Assembly: GCA_902790635.1 (NCBI GenBank)
Contig: CADASN010000012.1
Coordinates: forward strand, 1-56,474
Length of the DNA stretch: 56,474 bases
Direction of reading: 5' to 3'
Source: an uncultured Bacteroidia bacterium
Lineage (GTDB): Bacteria; Bacteroidota; Bacteroidia; Bacteroidales; UBA932
Shown: one piece after another, positions 8,367-19,500 of the stretch
Position numbering within the stretch: the stretch's first letter is position 1
How the letters are laid out: each line of letters begins with the position of its first letter
The notes under the pieces: generated by a model
The model's input: the letters and a program-made list of their open reading frames with translations, nothing else
Told to the model about the DNA's origin: nothing
Database searches by the model: none
Program-made: the position numbers and the translations under genes

Positions 8367-9791
8367 ATGAACAAGCTTTCCAGAACCCTTTCGCTGGCCG
8401 CTGCGACCCTCCTCGCAGTGGCCTGCGGTCTTCAAAAAACCGCCGGAGATCCCTGGACGGAAGCAGAGCGCGTCCTCGCCTCGATGACGCAGGTGCATTT
8501 CCCCGACAGAAGTATCTCCATCGTGGATTGCGGGGCCGTCCCCGGCGATTCCACGCAGCTGGCCACCGAAGCCATCAACAACGCCATCCTGGCGATGAAC
8601 CAGGCGGGCGGCGGCCGGGTCGTCGTGCCTGCCGGCACCTTCTGGACCGGTCCGGTCACGCTCAAGAGCAATGTCAACCTGCACCTCGACGAGGGTGCCG
8701 TGCTGAAGTTCAGTACGGACGTGAAGCAGTATTTCCCGGCCGTTCCTTCCCGCTGGGAGGGCATCGACTGCAACAATACGCACCCGTTGATCTACGCTTA
8801 CGGCGAGACCAACATCGCCCTGACGGGCTCCGGCACCATCGACGGCTGCGCGGCAAATGACAACTGGTGGGGACGCGGCCGCATCACGGAGCGCCGCCAC
8901 TGGCAGCTGGATCCGACCGATCCCAAATCCCCGATGATGGAAGGCTCCCGCGTACGCCTGCTTGCCTGGGGCGAGAGCGGCGCGCCGATGTACGAGCGCA
9001 CCTATACCGAGATTGACGGACTGCGTCCGCAGACCATCTGCTTCAACCGCTGCACCACCGTGCTGATCGAGGGCGTGACCCTGCTCCGCTCCCCCTTCTG
9101 GGTGATCCACCCGCTGATGTGCAATGACCTGACGGTCAGGGGCGTGACCATCAACAACAACGGTCCCAACGGCGACGGCTGCGACCCGGAGTCCTGCAAG
9201 AACGTCCTGATCGAAGACTGCGTCTTCAATACCGGCGACGACTGCATCGCCATCAAGAGCGGCCGCAACGAAGACGGCCGCAAATGGGGAATCCCTTCGG
9301 AAAATATCATCGTGCGCAACTGTAAGATGGCCAACGGCCACGGCGGCGTGGTGATCGGCTCCGAGATCTCCGGCGGCTACCGCAATCTCTGGGTGGAGAA
9401 CTGCCAGATGGACTCTCCGAACCTGGACCGCGTCATCCGCATCAAGACCTCCACCGCCCGCGGCGGCGTGATCGAGGGCATCCATGTGCGCAACGTCGAG
9501 GTGGGCCAGTGCCGCGAGGCCGTGCTCCGCATCAATCTCAAGTACGAGCAGAACGAGATTGCCAAGCGCGGTTTCATCCCGGAGGTGCGCGACGTCACGC
9601 TCGAGAACGTGACCTGCAAGAAATCCACCTACGGCGTCCGTTTCGACGGCCTGGACGATGTGGTCAAGATCAACGACATCACGCTCCGCAACTGCACTTT
9701 CGAGGGCGTGGAGAAAGACCATGTCCTGCAGAGCGGTCTCGTCGGGAATGTCGTCTTCGAGAACACGACGGTCAACGGAACGGAACTCTAG
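8367..9791 (+). CDS. GH28 polygalacturonase/rhamnogalacturonase lipoprotein
   Basis: A right-handed beta-helix enzyme of 474 residues. The N terminus has a lipobox (LLAVAC, Cys20). All four GH28 signatures are in place: GPNGDG with Asp270, GDDC with Asp291/Asp292, GHG with His325, and RIK with Arg358 and Lys360. GH28 enzymes hydrolyse alpha-1,4 links of galacturonic acid or the GalA-Rha link of RG-I. With the lyases around it, it would split backbone fragments or remove terminal GalA. Lipid attachment suggests the outer membrane or periplasmic face. Confidence 0.9.
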   Translation: MNKLSRTLSLAAATLLAVACGLQKTAGDPWTEAERVLASMTQVHFPDRSISIVDCGAVPGDSTQLATEAINNAILAMNQAGGGRVVVPAGTFWTGPVTLKSNVNLHLDEGAVLKFSTDVKQYFPAVPSRWEGIDCNNTHPLIYAYGETNIALTGSGTIDGCAANDNWWGRGRITERRHWQLDPTDPKSPMMEGSRVRLLAWGESGAPMYERTYTEIDGLRPQTICFNRCTTVLIEGVTLLRSPFWVIHPLMCNDLTVRGVTINNNGPNGDGCDPESCKNVLIEDCVFNTGDDCIAIKSGRNEDGRKWGIPSENIIVRNCKMANGHGGVVIGSEISGGYRNLWVENCQMDSPNLDRVIRIKTSTARGGVIEGIHVRNVEVGQCREAVLRINLKYEQNEIAKRGFIPEVRDVTLENVTCKKSTYGVRFDGLDDVVKINDITLRNCTFEGVEKDHVLQSGLVGNVVFENTTVNGTEL

Positions 9792-9815
9792 ACAATCTTT
9801 TGACCCTTTACCTAT

Positions 9816-12656
9816 ATGCTGAAAAGACTCATCTGTATTCTCGCCCTGCTGCCGGGCGTCTGGTCCGTCCAGGCGCAGCAGACCCGGACGCTCTATCTTT
9901 CGGGCACGGGCTCCGATGACACACGCACCTGGCAGTTCCGCTGTTCGGCCGGCATGAACAGCGGCAAGTGGACCACCATCCAGGTCCCCTCACAGTGGGA
10001 GACGCAGGGATTCGGGGAATACAACTACGGCCGGATGGGCGGGCCCGGACGGGCACCGCTTGACGAATTCGGGGAATACCGCTACCAGTTCAAGGTCCCG
10101 GCCAACTGGCGCGGCAGCGATGTCCGCATCGTCTTCGAAGGGGTGATGACCGATGCGGAGGTCCGCATCAACGGCAAGAGCGCCGGCTCCCCGCACCAGG
10201 GCGGTTTCTACCGCTTCTCCTACGAGATCACCCCGCTGCTCAAATTCGGCGGCTCCAACACCCTGGAAGTAAAGGTATTGAAGGAGTCGGCCAACGCCTC
10301 GGTCAACAATGCCGAGCGCCGTGCGGACTGGTGGAACTTCGGCGGCATCTACCGCCCGGTCTATCTGACCGCCACCGCCCCGGAGCACATCGAGCATTTC
10401 GCGCTGGACGCCCGCGCCGACGGGACGATGGGCGTGGACCTGGAGCTCGAAGACGCCCCCGCAGGCGCCTCCATCCGCTATACGCTCCGCCCGCTGACCG
10501 CGCCGGCAGGAGCGGCGCAGACTCAGGTCCGGGAGATTCGCCGGCCGGATCAGGCAGATGACGACGACTGCCACCACGAACTGAAGTGGGAGGGCATCGC
10601 CCGCTGGGAGTGCGAGCACCCCAACCTCTACACCCTGGGGATCGAACTGCTCTCCCCTGCCGGGAAAGTCCTGCACCAGGTGGAGAGCCGCGTGGGCTTC
10701 CGCACCGTGGAGCTCCGGCCGCGCGACGGTCTGTATGTCAACGACGTAAAGGTGGTGCTGAAGGGCGTCAACCGGCATGTTTTCCACCCGGAGACCGGAC
10801 GCTGCTCCTCCCCCGCCATCAGCCGCTCGGACGCTGCGCTCATCAAGGAGATGAACATGAACGCCGTCCGTTCCCACTATCCGCCGGACACCCATTTCCT
10901 GGATGCCTGCGACTCGCTGGGCCTCTTCTACCTGGACGAGCTGGCCGGCTGGCATGGCCGCTACGACGATGAGGTCGGACCGGACCTTGTCGAAGAGATG
11001 GTCCGGCGCGACGTCAACCACCCCTGCGTGATCCTCTGGGACAACGGCAACGAAGGCGGCTGGAATACGCACCTGGATCCCCTTTTCGCCAAGTATGATC
11101 CGCAGAAGCGCCACGTGATCCACCCCTGGGCGGATTTCGACGATCTCGACACGCACCACTACCCGACCTACCTGACGGGCGTGGGGCGCTTTACCAACGG
11201 CTATAAGGTGTTCATGCCCACGGAGTTCATGCACACCAACTCCGACCAGGGCGGCGGCGCCGGCCTGGAAGATTTCTGGGAGAACTGGTCCACGCACCCG
11301 CTTTTTGCCGGCGGCTTTATCTGGGCTTTCGTGGACGAGTCGCTGGTGCGCCGCGACCGGGACGGCCTGATGGATGCCAATTTCGACATGGGCAACGACG
11401 GTCTCGTCGGTCCCTACCGCGAGAAGGAAGGCAGTTTCTGGGCCATCCGCGACATCTGGGCCCCCATCCAGTTCCGCAAACTCATCATCAACAGCTCCTT
11501 CCACGGTGATTTCTATATTACCAACAAGTTCCTTTTCACCCGGCTGGACCGCTGCACGATGCAATACCGGGTCAAGCGCATCGGCTCGCCGGCTGACGGC
11601 GCCGCCTCCGCAGTCACCGCCAGCGGCACCCTCCCGATGCCCCCGCTCGTGCCGAACACCACCGGCATCCTGCACATGGACCTGCCCGCGGGCTTCTTTG
11701 ACGGAGACCTGCTGGAACTGGAAGCCTTCGGCGAAGACGGCCGGAGCATCTGCACCTGGACCTGGCCGATCCATTTTGCCGACGAGTATCTCGACAGGCA
11801 TCTCACACGGCTTTCCACGGGAGCATCGCCCCGGGTCAGCGGACAGGACGGCCGGCACATCCTGCAGGCCGGCGGCGTCAGCGTCTCGTTCGATGCGGCG
11901 ACCGGTGATCTCCTGCAGGTCACCCGCGACGGGAAAGAGGTGGCTTTCGGCAATATGCAGCCCGTGGGCATCAAATACCGCTTCACCGGCGGTTATACAC
12001 GCCGCACGGAAGACGAGGCGGTCTATGTCGCCAAATACCTCGGCGCCGTGGATTCCATCGTCTGGCGCCTGGGCCGCGACGGCCGCCTCGGCATGGACGC
12101 CGTGCTGCTCAACCGCGACAACGGCGGCGTGCGCGGCGGATTCGACGACGGATTCATGGACACCAACATCAAGGACCTCGGCTTCACCTTCGACTACCCC
12201 GAAGAAGGGGTGAGCGGGATGCAGTGGCTGGGCCGCGGCCCCTACCGCGTCTGGAAGAACCGCCAGCGCGGCCACCCTATCGACCTCTGGTCCAAGTCCT
12301 ACAACCGCACCATCACCGGGCGCTCCGTGCGCGGACCGCTCGAGTATCCTGAATTCAAGGGCTACCACGGCAATGTCTATTGGATGAAAATAGCCTCCGA
12401 GAAAGCCCCCCTGACCCTGTACAGCGCCACCGACGGCCTGTTCGTCAAGGTATTCAACCCCGACGAACCCGAGGGTTCCTTCAGCCGGCTGCTGCCGGAA
12501 CTGCCCGGGGGCGGAATCTCCCTGCTCCTCGACATCCAGGCCATCAAGAGCTTCAAGAGCATCCCTGAGCAGGGCCCGCACAGCCAGCCCGGCAACATCC
12601 GCATCAAGTCCGGCGACGAAGGTCTCCGGATCAAGGTTTGGTTCGATTTTCAATAA
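9816..12656 (+). CDS. GH2 family glycoside hydrolase (beta-galactosidase-like), second copy
   Basis: A protein of 946 residues with a signal peptide ending near Ala20. It has the GH2 jelly roll (about 25-190; the ERRADWWNFGGIYRPVYL block is typical), an Ig-like domain (about 195-305), and a TIM barrel (about 310-590) with LWDNGNEGG (acid/base Glu413) and MPTEFMHT (probable nucleophile Glu470). The C-terminal half (about 590-946) ends with a beta-sandwich resembling the beta-galactosidase small chain (QWLGRGPYRVWKNRQ). It differs from the first GH2 in architecture, so the two probably attack different RG-I side-chain linkages. It lies 24 nt after GH28 and 17 nt before the PL11 fusion. Confidence 0.85.
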   Translation: MLKRLICILALLPGVWSVQAQQTRTLYLSGTGSDDTRTWQFRCSAGMNSGKWTTIQVPSQWETQGFGEYNYGRMGGPGRAPLDEFGEYRYQFKVPANWRGSDVRIVFEGVMTDAEVRINGKSAGSPHQGGFYRFSYEITPLLKFGGSNTLEVKVLKESANASVNNAERRADWWNFGGIYRPVYLTATAPEHIEHFALDARADGTMGVDLELEDAPAGASIRYTLRPLTAPAGAAQTQVREIRRPDQADDDDCHHELKWEGIARWECEHPNLYTLGIELLSPAGKVLHQVESRVGFRTVELRPRDGLYVNDVKVVLKGVNRHVFHPETGRCSSPAISRSDAALIKEMNMNAVRSHYPPDTHFLDACDSLGLFYLDELAGWHGRYDDEVGPDLVEEMVRRDVNHPCVILWDNGNEGGWNTHLDPLFAKYDPQKRHVIHPWADFDDLDTHHYPTYLTGVGRFTNGYKVFMPTEFMHTNSDQGGGAGLEDFWENWSTHPLFAGGFIWAFVDESLVRRDRDGLMDANFDMGNDGLVGPYREKEGSFWAIRDIWAPIQFRKLIINSSFHGDFYITNKFLFTRLDRCTMQYRVKRIGSPADGAASAVTASGTLPMPPLVPNTTGILHMDLPAGFFDGDLLELEAFGEDGRSICTWTWPIHFADEYLDRHLTRLSTGASPRVSGQDGRHILQAGGVSVSFDAATGDLLQVTRDGKEVAFGNMQPVGIKYRFTGGYTRRTEDEAVYVAKYLGAVDSIVWRLGRDGRLGMDAVLLNRDNGGVRGGFDDGFMDTNIKDLGFTFDYPEEGVSGMQWLGRGPYRVWKNRQRGHPIDLWSKSYNRTITGRSVRGPLEYPEFKGYHGNVYWMKIASEKAPLTLYSATDGLFVKVFNPDEPEGSFSRLLPELPGGGISLLLDIQAIKSFKSIPEQGPHSQPGNIRIKSGDEGLRIKVWFDFQ

Positions 12657-12673
12657 CCGTCAGCAATCCAAAT

Positions 12674-15600
12674 ATGAAGACCAAGATTCTATCATTTCTC
12701 GCCTTGTGCCTGCTCGGCCTGACCGCCGCGGCGCAGACGGCTTATGACTTCTCCAGGCTCCGGATGGAGGACCTCGGACGCGGCGTGATCGCCGTGCGCC
12801 AGAGCCCCTCCGAGGTGTTCGTGACCTGGCGCTACCTCAGCGGGGATCCGGACAACATCACCTTCAACGTGTACCGCAACGGCGCGAAGATCAATGCAAA
12901 ACCGGTCGCGGGCGTCACCTGCTTCGTGGATGCCAACAGCTCCACGGCCGCTGCACGCTACGAGGTACGGCCCGCCTCCGGCAAGGGCAAGGCCGGCTCG
13001 TTCGAGCTGCCTGCCGACGCACCGACGGGCTATATCCCCATCGCCCTGCAGGCTCCCGCCGACCGGACCATGCCCAACGGCGAGCGCGCCGTCTATTCGC
13101 CCAACGACTGCTCGGTGGGTGACGTGGACGGGGACGGCGAGTACGAGATCTTCCTCAAGTGGGACCCCTCCAACTCCCACGACAACGCCCACAACGGCTA
13201 TACGGGCGAAGTCTACATCGACTGCCTGAAGCTCAGCGGCGAGCGCCTGTGGCGCATCAACCTCGGACGCAACATCCGCGCGGGCGCGCATTACACGCAG
13301 TTCATCGTCTATGACCTGGACGGCGACGGCTGCGCGGAGCTGGTCTGCAAGACCTCCGACGGCACCATCGACGGCACCGGCAAGGCAATCGGCAATCCCG
13401 ACGCCGACTACCGCGAGCATGTCCGCAACACGCTCGGCCGCATCATGCGGGGAAATGAGTACCTGACCGTCTTCAACGGCCGCACGGGTGCCGCGATGGC
13501 CACGGTGGACTACGTCCCCGGGCGCGGCGAGAACGGCTCCTGGGGCGACCGCAACGCCAACCGTTCCGACCGTTACCTGGCCGCCGTCGCCTACCTCGAC
13601 GGCGTCCACCCGAGCGTCGTGATGTGCCGCGGCTACTACACCCGCGCCACACTGGCTGCCTGGGACTGGGACGGCAAGGATCTGACGCTCAAATGGCTCT
13701 TTGATTCGCACAGCGACGAGGCCCTCAAAGGCTACGACGGCCAGGGCAACCACAACCTCCGCGCCGCCGACGTGGACGGTGACGGCTGCGACGAGATCGT
13801 CTATGGCTCCTGCTGCATCGACAACGACGGCAAGGGTCTCTATACCAACGGACTGGGACACGGCGACGCGATGCATATCGGCCAGATGGTCCCCGGCAGC
13901 AAGAAGATGCAGGTCTGGATCGGCCACGAGAACCGGGGCGTCGGCTCCGCGCTCGTGGACGCCGCCACCGGCAAGATCATCTACCGCATCCCGTCCAACG
14001 CCGACGTAGGCCGCTCCATGGCAGCCGACATCGATCCCACGAACCCCGGCTGGGAGATGTGGAGCAGCGCCTCCGGCGGTCTGCGCAACTACAAGGGCGA
14101 CCTGATCGGCAAGCAGCCCGCTTCGGTCAATTTCGCCATCTGGTGGGACGGCGACCTCACGCGGGAACTGCTGGACCGCACCCACGTGCAGAAATACAAC
14201 CCGGCCACCGGAGAGACCGAAGTCATCCGCGAATTCGAAGGCACTTCCTCGAACAACAGCACCAAGTCCAACCCCGCCCTGTCCGGAGACCTTTACGGTG
14301 ACTGGCGCGAGGAGGTGCTGCTGCGCTCTGAAGACAACAAGGAGCTCCGCCTCTACGTATCCACCGAGCCCACGCAATACCGCTTCCATACCTTCCTGGA
14401 GGATCCGGTGTACCGCACCAGCATCGCCATGGAGAACATCTGCTACAACCAGCCGCCCGAGACGGGCTTCTACTTCGGCGAAGAACTGAACGGCAAGTTC
14501 CGCGGCACCACCGTCAAGGGACGCAAGGTCGCGGAGCCCAAGCTCCTGATGGACGTGCTGCTGGACTCCGTGATCCTGGGACGCGAGCGGATGCAGACCA
14601 TCCCGCAGGGCGCCGTCGGCAACCCCAACGGCACGCCCCCGCCGCCTGGTGTTCCGAGCGGAGCGAGGGCCGCTTCAGCGGCCGCCCCGGAACGTCAGCA
14701 AGGTGCCGCAGGCACCGCAGCAGTGCAGGGGCCCGGTGGAGGCGCAGCCGGAACCGGCATATCAAATTATTCTGGCCCAAGGCCCAACGGGCCGCAGGGC
14801 CAGCGTCCGCAGGGGCCACCTCCGGGGGCTCAGCAAGGTCAGCGACCTCCTCAGATGCAGGGGCAAATGCCTCCGCAGGGATTCCCGCAGGGCCAACGGC
14901 CGCCGCAAGGGCAATTCCCTCCCAAGGGTGACCAGGTAGGCCAAAATCCGCCGCAGGGCCAACGCCCGCCACAGGGCATGCCCCAGGCCATGCGCCGCGA
15001 CAACAGCTATGTCGATGCCACCCCGGACAGCCTGGACCTGGCGAAAACCGCCCGGCCCGTGGCCGGAAGTTCCCGCAAGGGCAACAACCCGGTACTCTTC
15101 CTCGTCGGTGACTCCACCACCCGCACCGGCACCCGCGGCAACGGTGACAACGGCCAGTGGGGCTGGGGCTACTATGCCCACGAATGGTTCGACGAAGACC
15201 GCATCACCGTGGAGAACCATGCCCTCGGCGGGCTCTCCTGCCGCACTTTCTACCGCGACTGGTGGCCCGACGTCATCAAGGGCGTACAGAAGGGCGACTA
15301 TGTGATCATCCAGATCGGCCACAACGACAGCGGTCCCTACGACACCCCCTTCGGCCGCTCCTCCATCCCCGGCACGGGCAAGGAGACCGTCCAGGTCACC
15401 CTGCGGGACGGCCGGGAAGAGACGGTCCTGAGCTATGGCGAATACCTGCGCCGCTACATCGACGAAGTGCGTGCCAAAGGTGCGACTCCCCTGCTCTCCA
15501 CCCTCACGCCCCGCAACCAGTGGGACGACGGCAAGGTCCGCCGCAAAAACGACTCCTACAACATCTGGATCCGCGAAGTAGCGGCCGAGAAGCAGGTCCC

Positions 15601-16519
15601 GGTGATCGAACTCGAGGAGATCTCCGCCCGTGATTTCGAGCGCTGGAGCAAGGAAAAGGTGAACTACATGTTCTACAACGACAACATCCACTCCAGTGCC
15701 TTCGGTGCCGCCCACAACGCGTACTGCATGGCCCAGGGCATCGCCGCCCTCGACGATTCCGACCTGAAGCGATATCTCAAGCCGCTCGACCTGCCCAAGC
15801 AGGAGTTTGCGCGCGAGCCGGGCAAGCCCGCCCTCATCGTGACCGGCGACAGCACCATCCAGAACACCGACTCCGACCCTGACGGCATGTGGGGCTGGGG
15901 CAGTGTGCTGGAGACGGTCTTCGACCCGCAGCGTATCACCCTGGTCAACGCCGGCAAGGCCGGACGCAGCGCCCGCACCTTCCTGGATGAAGGCCGCTGG
16001 GACCGCGTGTACAACAGCATCCAGCCGGGAGACTTCGTGGTCATCCAGTTCGGACACAACGACTTCGGCCCCATCAACCGGCCGCCTTACCGGGCCGAGC
16101 TGCCCGGCACGGGTGACGAAGGAGACAACTACTTCATGCCGGACAAACGCAAGTACCAGGTCATCTACAGCTACGGCTGGTACCTGCGCAAGTTCATCGA
16201 CGACGTCCGCGAGAAGGGCGGCACTCCGATCCTGCTCAGCCCCACCCCACGCAACGAATGGCCCGGCGGCAAGATCGAGCGCCGTGACGATTTCTACGGC
16301 GCATGGCTGCGCGAAGTCGTCCGGCAGACCGGCGTGGACTTCATCGACATGCACAACATCACCGCCGATTACTACGACACCATCGGCCCGGAGGCCACCA
16401 AGCCCTACTACAAGAACGACCATACCCACACGTCCCGGCTCGGCGCCGAGCGCAATGCCAAATCGTTCGCCGAAGGGCTCCGCCGGATCAACCACCCGCT
16501 TGCAAAATACTTGAAATAA
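12674..16519 (+). CDS. Three-part rhamnogalacturonan lyase (PL11) fused to two CE12-type acetylesterases
   Basis: A predicted 1281-residue secreted protein. The start at ATG 12674 is chosen because MKTKILSFLALCLLGL forms a signal peptide; an upstream in-frame start adds 12 unlikely residues. Residues about 24-625 are a PL11 rhamnogalacturonan lyase: N-terminal YDFSRLRMEDLGRG block and three calcium-type DxDGDG loops in an eight-bladed propeller. Residues about 640-775 are a Pro/Gln/Gly-rich linker. Two SGNH hydrolases of the CE12 rhamnogalacturonan acetylesterase type follow: GDST with Ser814, GHND, and Asp1003/His1006 in NDNIHS; then GDST with Ser1060, GHND, and Asp1249/His1252 in DHTH. The lyase would cut the backbone while the esterases remove the O-acetyl groups that block it. 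Confidence 0.88.
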   Translation: MKTKILSFLALCLLGLTAAAQTAYDFSRLRMEDLGRGVIAVRQSPSEVFVTWRYLSGDPDNITFNVYRNGAKINAKPVAGVTCFVDANSSTAAARYEVRPASGKGKAGSFELPADAPTGYIPIALQAPADRTMPNGERAVYSPNDCSVGDVDGDGEYEIFLKWDPSNSHDNAHNGYTGEVYIDCLKLSGERLWRINLGRNIRAGAHYTQFIVYDLDGDGCAELVCKTSDGTIDGTGKAIGNPDADYREHVRNTLGRIMRGNEYLTVFNGRTGAAMATVDYVPGRGENGSWGDRNANRSDRYLAAVAYLDGVHPSVVMCRGYYTRATLAAWDWDGKDLTLKWLFDSHSDEALKGYDGQGNHNLRAADVDGDGCDEIVYGSCCIDNDGKGLYTNGLGHGDAMHIGQMVPGSKKMQVWIGHENRGVGSALVDAATGKIIYRIPSNADVGRSMAADIDPTNPGWEMWSSASGGLRNYKGDLIGKQPASVNFAIWWDGDLTRELLDRTHVQKYNPATGETEVIREFEGTSSNNSTKSNPALSGDLYGDWREEVLLRSEDNKELRLYVSTEPTQYRFHTFLEDPVYRTSIAMENICYNQPPETGFYFGEELNGKFRGTTVKGRKVAEPKLLMDVLLDSVILGRERMQTIPQGAVGNPNGTPPPPGVPSGARAASAAAPERQQGAAGTAAVQGPGGGAAGTGISNYSGPRPNGPQGQRPQGPPPGAQQGQRPPQMQGQMPPQGFPQGQRPPQGQFPPKGDQVGQNPPQGQRPPQGMPQAMRRDNSYVDATPDSLDLAKTARPVAGSSRKGNNPVLFLVGDSTTRTGTRGNGDNGQWGWGYYAHEWFDEDRITVENHALGGLSCRTFYRDWWPDVIKGVQKGDYVIIQIGHNDSGPYDTPFGRSSIPGTGKETVQVTLRDGREETVLSYGEYLRRYIDEVRAKGATPLLSTLTPRNQWDDGKVRRKNDSYNIWIREVAAEKQVPVIELEEISARDFERWSKEKVNYMFYNDNIHSSAFGAAHNAYCMAQGIAALDDSDLKRYLKPLDLPKQEFAREPGKPALIVTGDSTIQNTDSDPDGMWGWGSVLETVFDPQRITLVNAGKAGRSARTFLDEGRWDRVYNSIQPGDFVVIQFGHNDFGPINRPPYRAELPGTGDEGDNYFMPDKRKYQVIYSYGWYLRKFIDDVREKGGTPILLSPTPRNEWPGGKIERRDDFYGAWLREVVRQTGVDFIDMHNITADYYDTIGPEATKPYYKNDHTHTSRLGAERNAKSFAEGLRRINHPLAKYLK
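14596..15000 (+). repeat. Low-complexity Pro/Gln/Gly linker with GQRPPQG-type repeats
   Basis: Within the PL11-CE12-CE12 gene the sequence encodes a linker of about 135 residues. Its second half (from about 14770) repeats units of the form QGQRPPQG four times with variations. The first half contains a nested palindrome at 14651-14693: outer arms GTTCCG/CGGAAC, inner arms GGCCGCT/AGCGGCC. The stretch is in frame and probably a flexible tether; it should be prone to length change. Confidence 0.8.
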
Positions 16520-16526
16520 CCACATT

Positions 16527-19500
16527 ATGATCAACAAATCTCTCCTTTCCGCAGTCCTGGGCCTGCTGGCGGTGACGACCGCTTCTGCCCAGGGGACGGA
16601 CTGGTACACACCCACCCGCGAGAACAAGCCGTTCGTGCGCTGGTGGTGGCTGGGCAGCGCCGTGGACCGCGAAGGTCTCACCTACAACCTGGAAGAATTC
16701 GCCCGGGCCGGCATCGGCGGATACGAAGTGACGCCGATCTACGGTGTCCAGGGCAACGAAGCGAACGACATCGACTACCTCTCCCCGAAGTGGATGGAGA
16801 TGTATAATTACCTTGTGGCGGAGTCCGCCCGGCTCGACCTCGAATGCGACCTCAACAACGGCACCGGATGGCCCTTCGGCGGTCCGCAGATCACCCCGGA
16901 GCTTGCCGCCCAGAAGATGGAAGTCGGCCCCGGCGGAGTCAAGTCCGTGCAGACCCGGCAGATGGTCAAGCGCGCCGCCCCGGGCGGCGAGGGCTTCGTG
17001 ATGGACCATTACAACCCGGAAGCCCTGAAAGTCTATCTGGACCGCTTCGACAAGGCATTCGCCCAGAGCGGCGCCACCTGGCCGCATACCTTCTTCAACG
17101 ATTCCTATGAGGTGTACGGCGCCGACTGGACGCCCGCTTTCGCGGACATCTTCCGCGCGCGCTACGGCTACGACATCGTGCCGTACCTCCAGCAGATTCC
17201 CGCACCCGCACCCCGCGGAGCCGCACCCCAGGCCCCCAAGGCCCTGGATGCCGCGAAGCTCAGCGATTACGACCGCGCCATCGCGGACTACCGCGAATGC
17301 CTCGGGACGCTGCTGGTCGAGAACTTCATCGACCCCTGGATCGCCTGGTGCCACGGCCACGGCTCCCTCGTGCGCAACCAGTCGCACGGCTCGCCCGCCA
17401 ACCTGCTGGACGTCTATGCTGCCGTGGACATCCCGGAATGCGAGACCTACGGCCGCTCCCCCTTTGACATCCCCGGGCTGCGCCAGGATCCCATCGGCCG
17501 GCCCAACGACGGAGACCCCGCCGTGCTGAAGCTCGCCTCCTCCGCCGCCCACGTGGCCGGCAAGAAGTACACTTCCAGCGAGACGCTGACCTGGATGACG
17601 GAGCATTTCCGCACCTCCCTGAGCCAGTGCAAGCCCGAGATCGACCAGATGTTCGCCTCCGGCGTGAACCATGTCTATTTCCACGGAGCCCCCTATTCCC
17701 CGAAGGGCGCGGAGTTCCCCGGCTGGCTGTTCTACGCCTCCATCAACATGTCCCCGACCGGCAGCCTGTGGAAGGACGCCCCCGCGCTCTTCAAGTACAT
17801 CGAGCGCTGCCAGGCCTTCCTGACCGCAGGCAGCCCGGACAGCGACTTCTATCTCTATTTCCCGGTCTATGACCTCTGGAGCAGCCGGACGGAGACAGCC
17901 TACATGATGTTCGACATCCACTCGATGGGCCGCACGATGCCCGCCGTCAAGGCGGCGATGAACGGCATCGTCGCCGCCGGTTTCGACGCCGACTACATCT
18001 CCGACAAGCAGCTCCTCGAGCACCACATCGACAAGCCCGTCATCGTGCCCGCCGTGCAGTTGATGCCGGTCGAGACCGTCCGCCGCCTGGCCGAACTCAA
18101 GAAGCAGGGCGTGCCCGTCTATTTCATCGGCAACCTGCCCAAGGACGTCCCCGGCCTGCACGACCTGGCCGCCCGCCGCAAGGCCTTCAAGCAGGCCGCC
18201 AAGGGCCTGGGCAAGCCGACCACCATCGAACAGGTCTTCGCCGCCTACAAGCCCGAGACCTTCAAGAGCCAGTGGGGCGGACAGATGATCCGCCGCCGTA
18301 ACGAATGCGGGGGCTGGAACTATTTCGCCGCCATGTTGCAGAACAAGCCGGTGGACGGCTGGGTGAAGCTCGCCACGCCGGCCGCCGCCGCGATGCTCTA
18401 CGATGCCGTCTCCGGCACCTCCGGACGCGCACAGGTACGCAAGGCCGCCGACGGCTGCGCCGAGGTGCGCCTGCAGCTGCAGCCCGGCGAATCCATCCTG
18501 ATCAAGACCTTCCCGGAAGCCGTCCAAGCTCCCGACTGGCCTTATGTCGCCGCCTGCGGCGAGCCGGTCGCCATCGACCGCGCCTGGAACATCAGCTTCC
18601 CGGAGAGCGATCCCGAGATCAAGGGCAACTTCTTCACAGACAAGCCGCAGGACTGGACGAAGCTGAAGGTGGACGCCGCCAGGATCAACCACGGCACCGC
18701 CCTCTACTCCTCCGCCATCGACCTGCTCCATCCCGAAGAAGCCGACGAATGGATCCTCGACCTGGGCGACGTGCGCGAGAGCGCCCGCGTCTTCATCAAC
18801 GGCGAGGATGCCGGCACCGCCTGGAGCGTGCCGTTCCGCCTGCCGGTCGGACGCTTCCTCAAGCCCGGCATCAACCTGCTGGAAGTCTATGTGACCAACC
18901 TCCCGTCGAACCGCATCGCGGATTTCGACCGCCGCGGGGTGAAGTGGCGCATTTTCAAGGACGCCAACGTCAACACCCTCGGTCCCCGCACCTTCGAAGG
19001 CTGGGCCACGGACCCGTCCGGACTCTGCTCCGAGGTCAATCTCATCCCCGTCCACTACGACGTCCCTTCGTCCGAGGCCGTGCTCGACCAGGCCCGCCGG
19101 GTCAACGACTACTTCATGCACAAATTCCCCGATCCGCTCCGCGTAGTCCCCTTCCCTTCCCGCCGCAAGGTCTATGAGGGCAACATCTGGACGCGCGGCG
19201 TCTACTACGAAGGCCTGATGGCCCTGTACGGCGTGGACCCGCAGCAGCGCTACCTCGACTACACGATGGACTGGGGCGACAAGTTCGACTGGAACATGCG
19301 CAACGGCCAGACCCTCACGCGCAATGCCGACAACTACTGCTGCTCGCAGGCCTACATCGACATGTACCGCATCTACCACGAGCCCAAGATGATTGCCAAC
19401 GTCACGAAGTGCATGGAGAACATCCTCGCCACCCCGGAAGCCGAGGCGGACTGGACCTGGATCGATGCCATCCAGATGGGCATGCCCGTGCTGATCAAGT

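Noticed and set aside
14770-14990. The PQG-rich repeat as a CRISPR or other spaced repeat array
   Set aside because: The units are short, irregular and translated in frame; there are no spacers.
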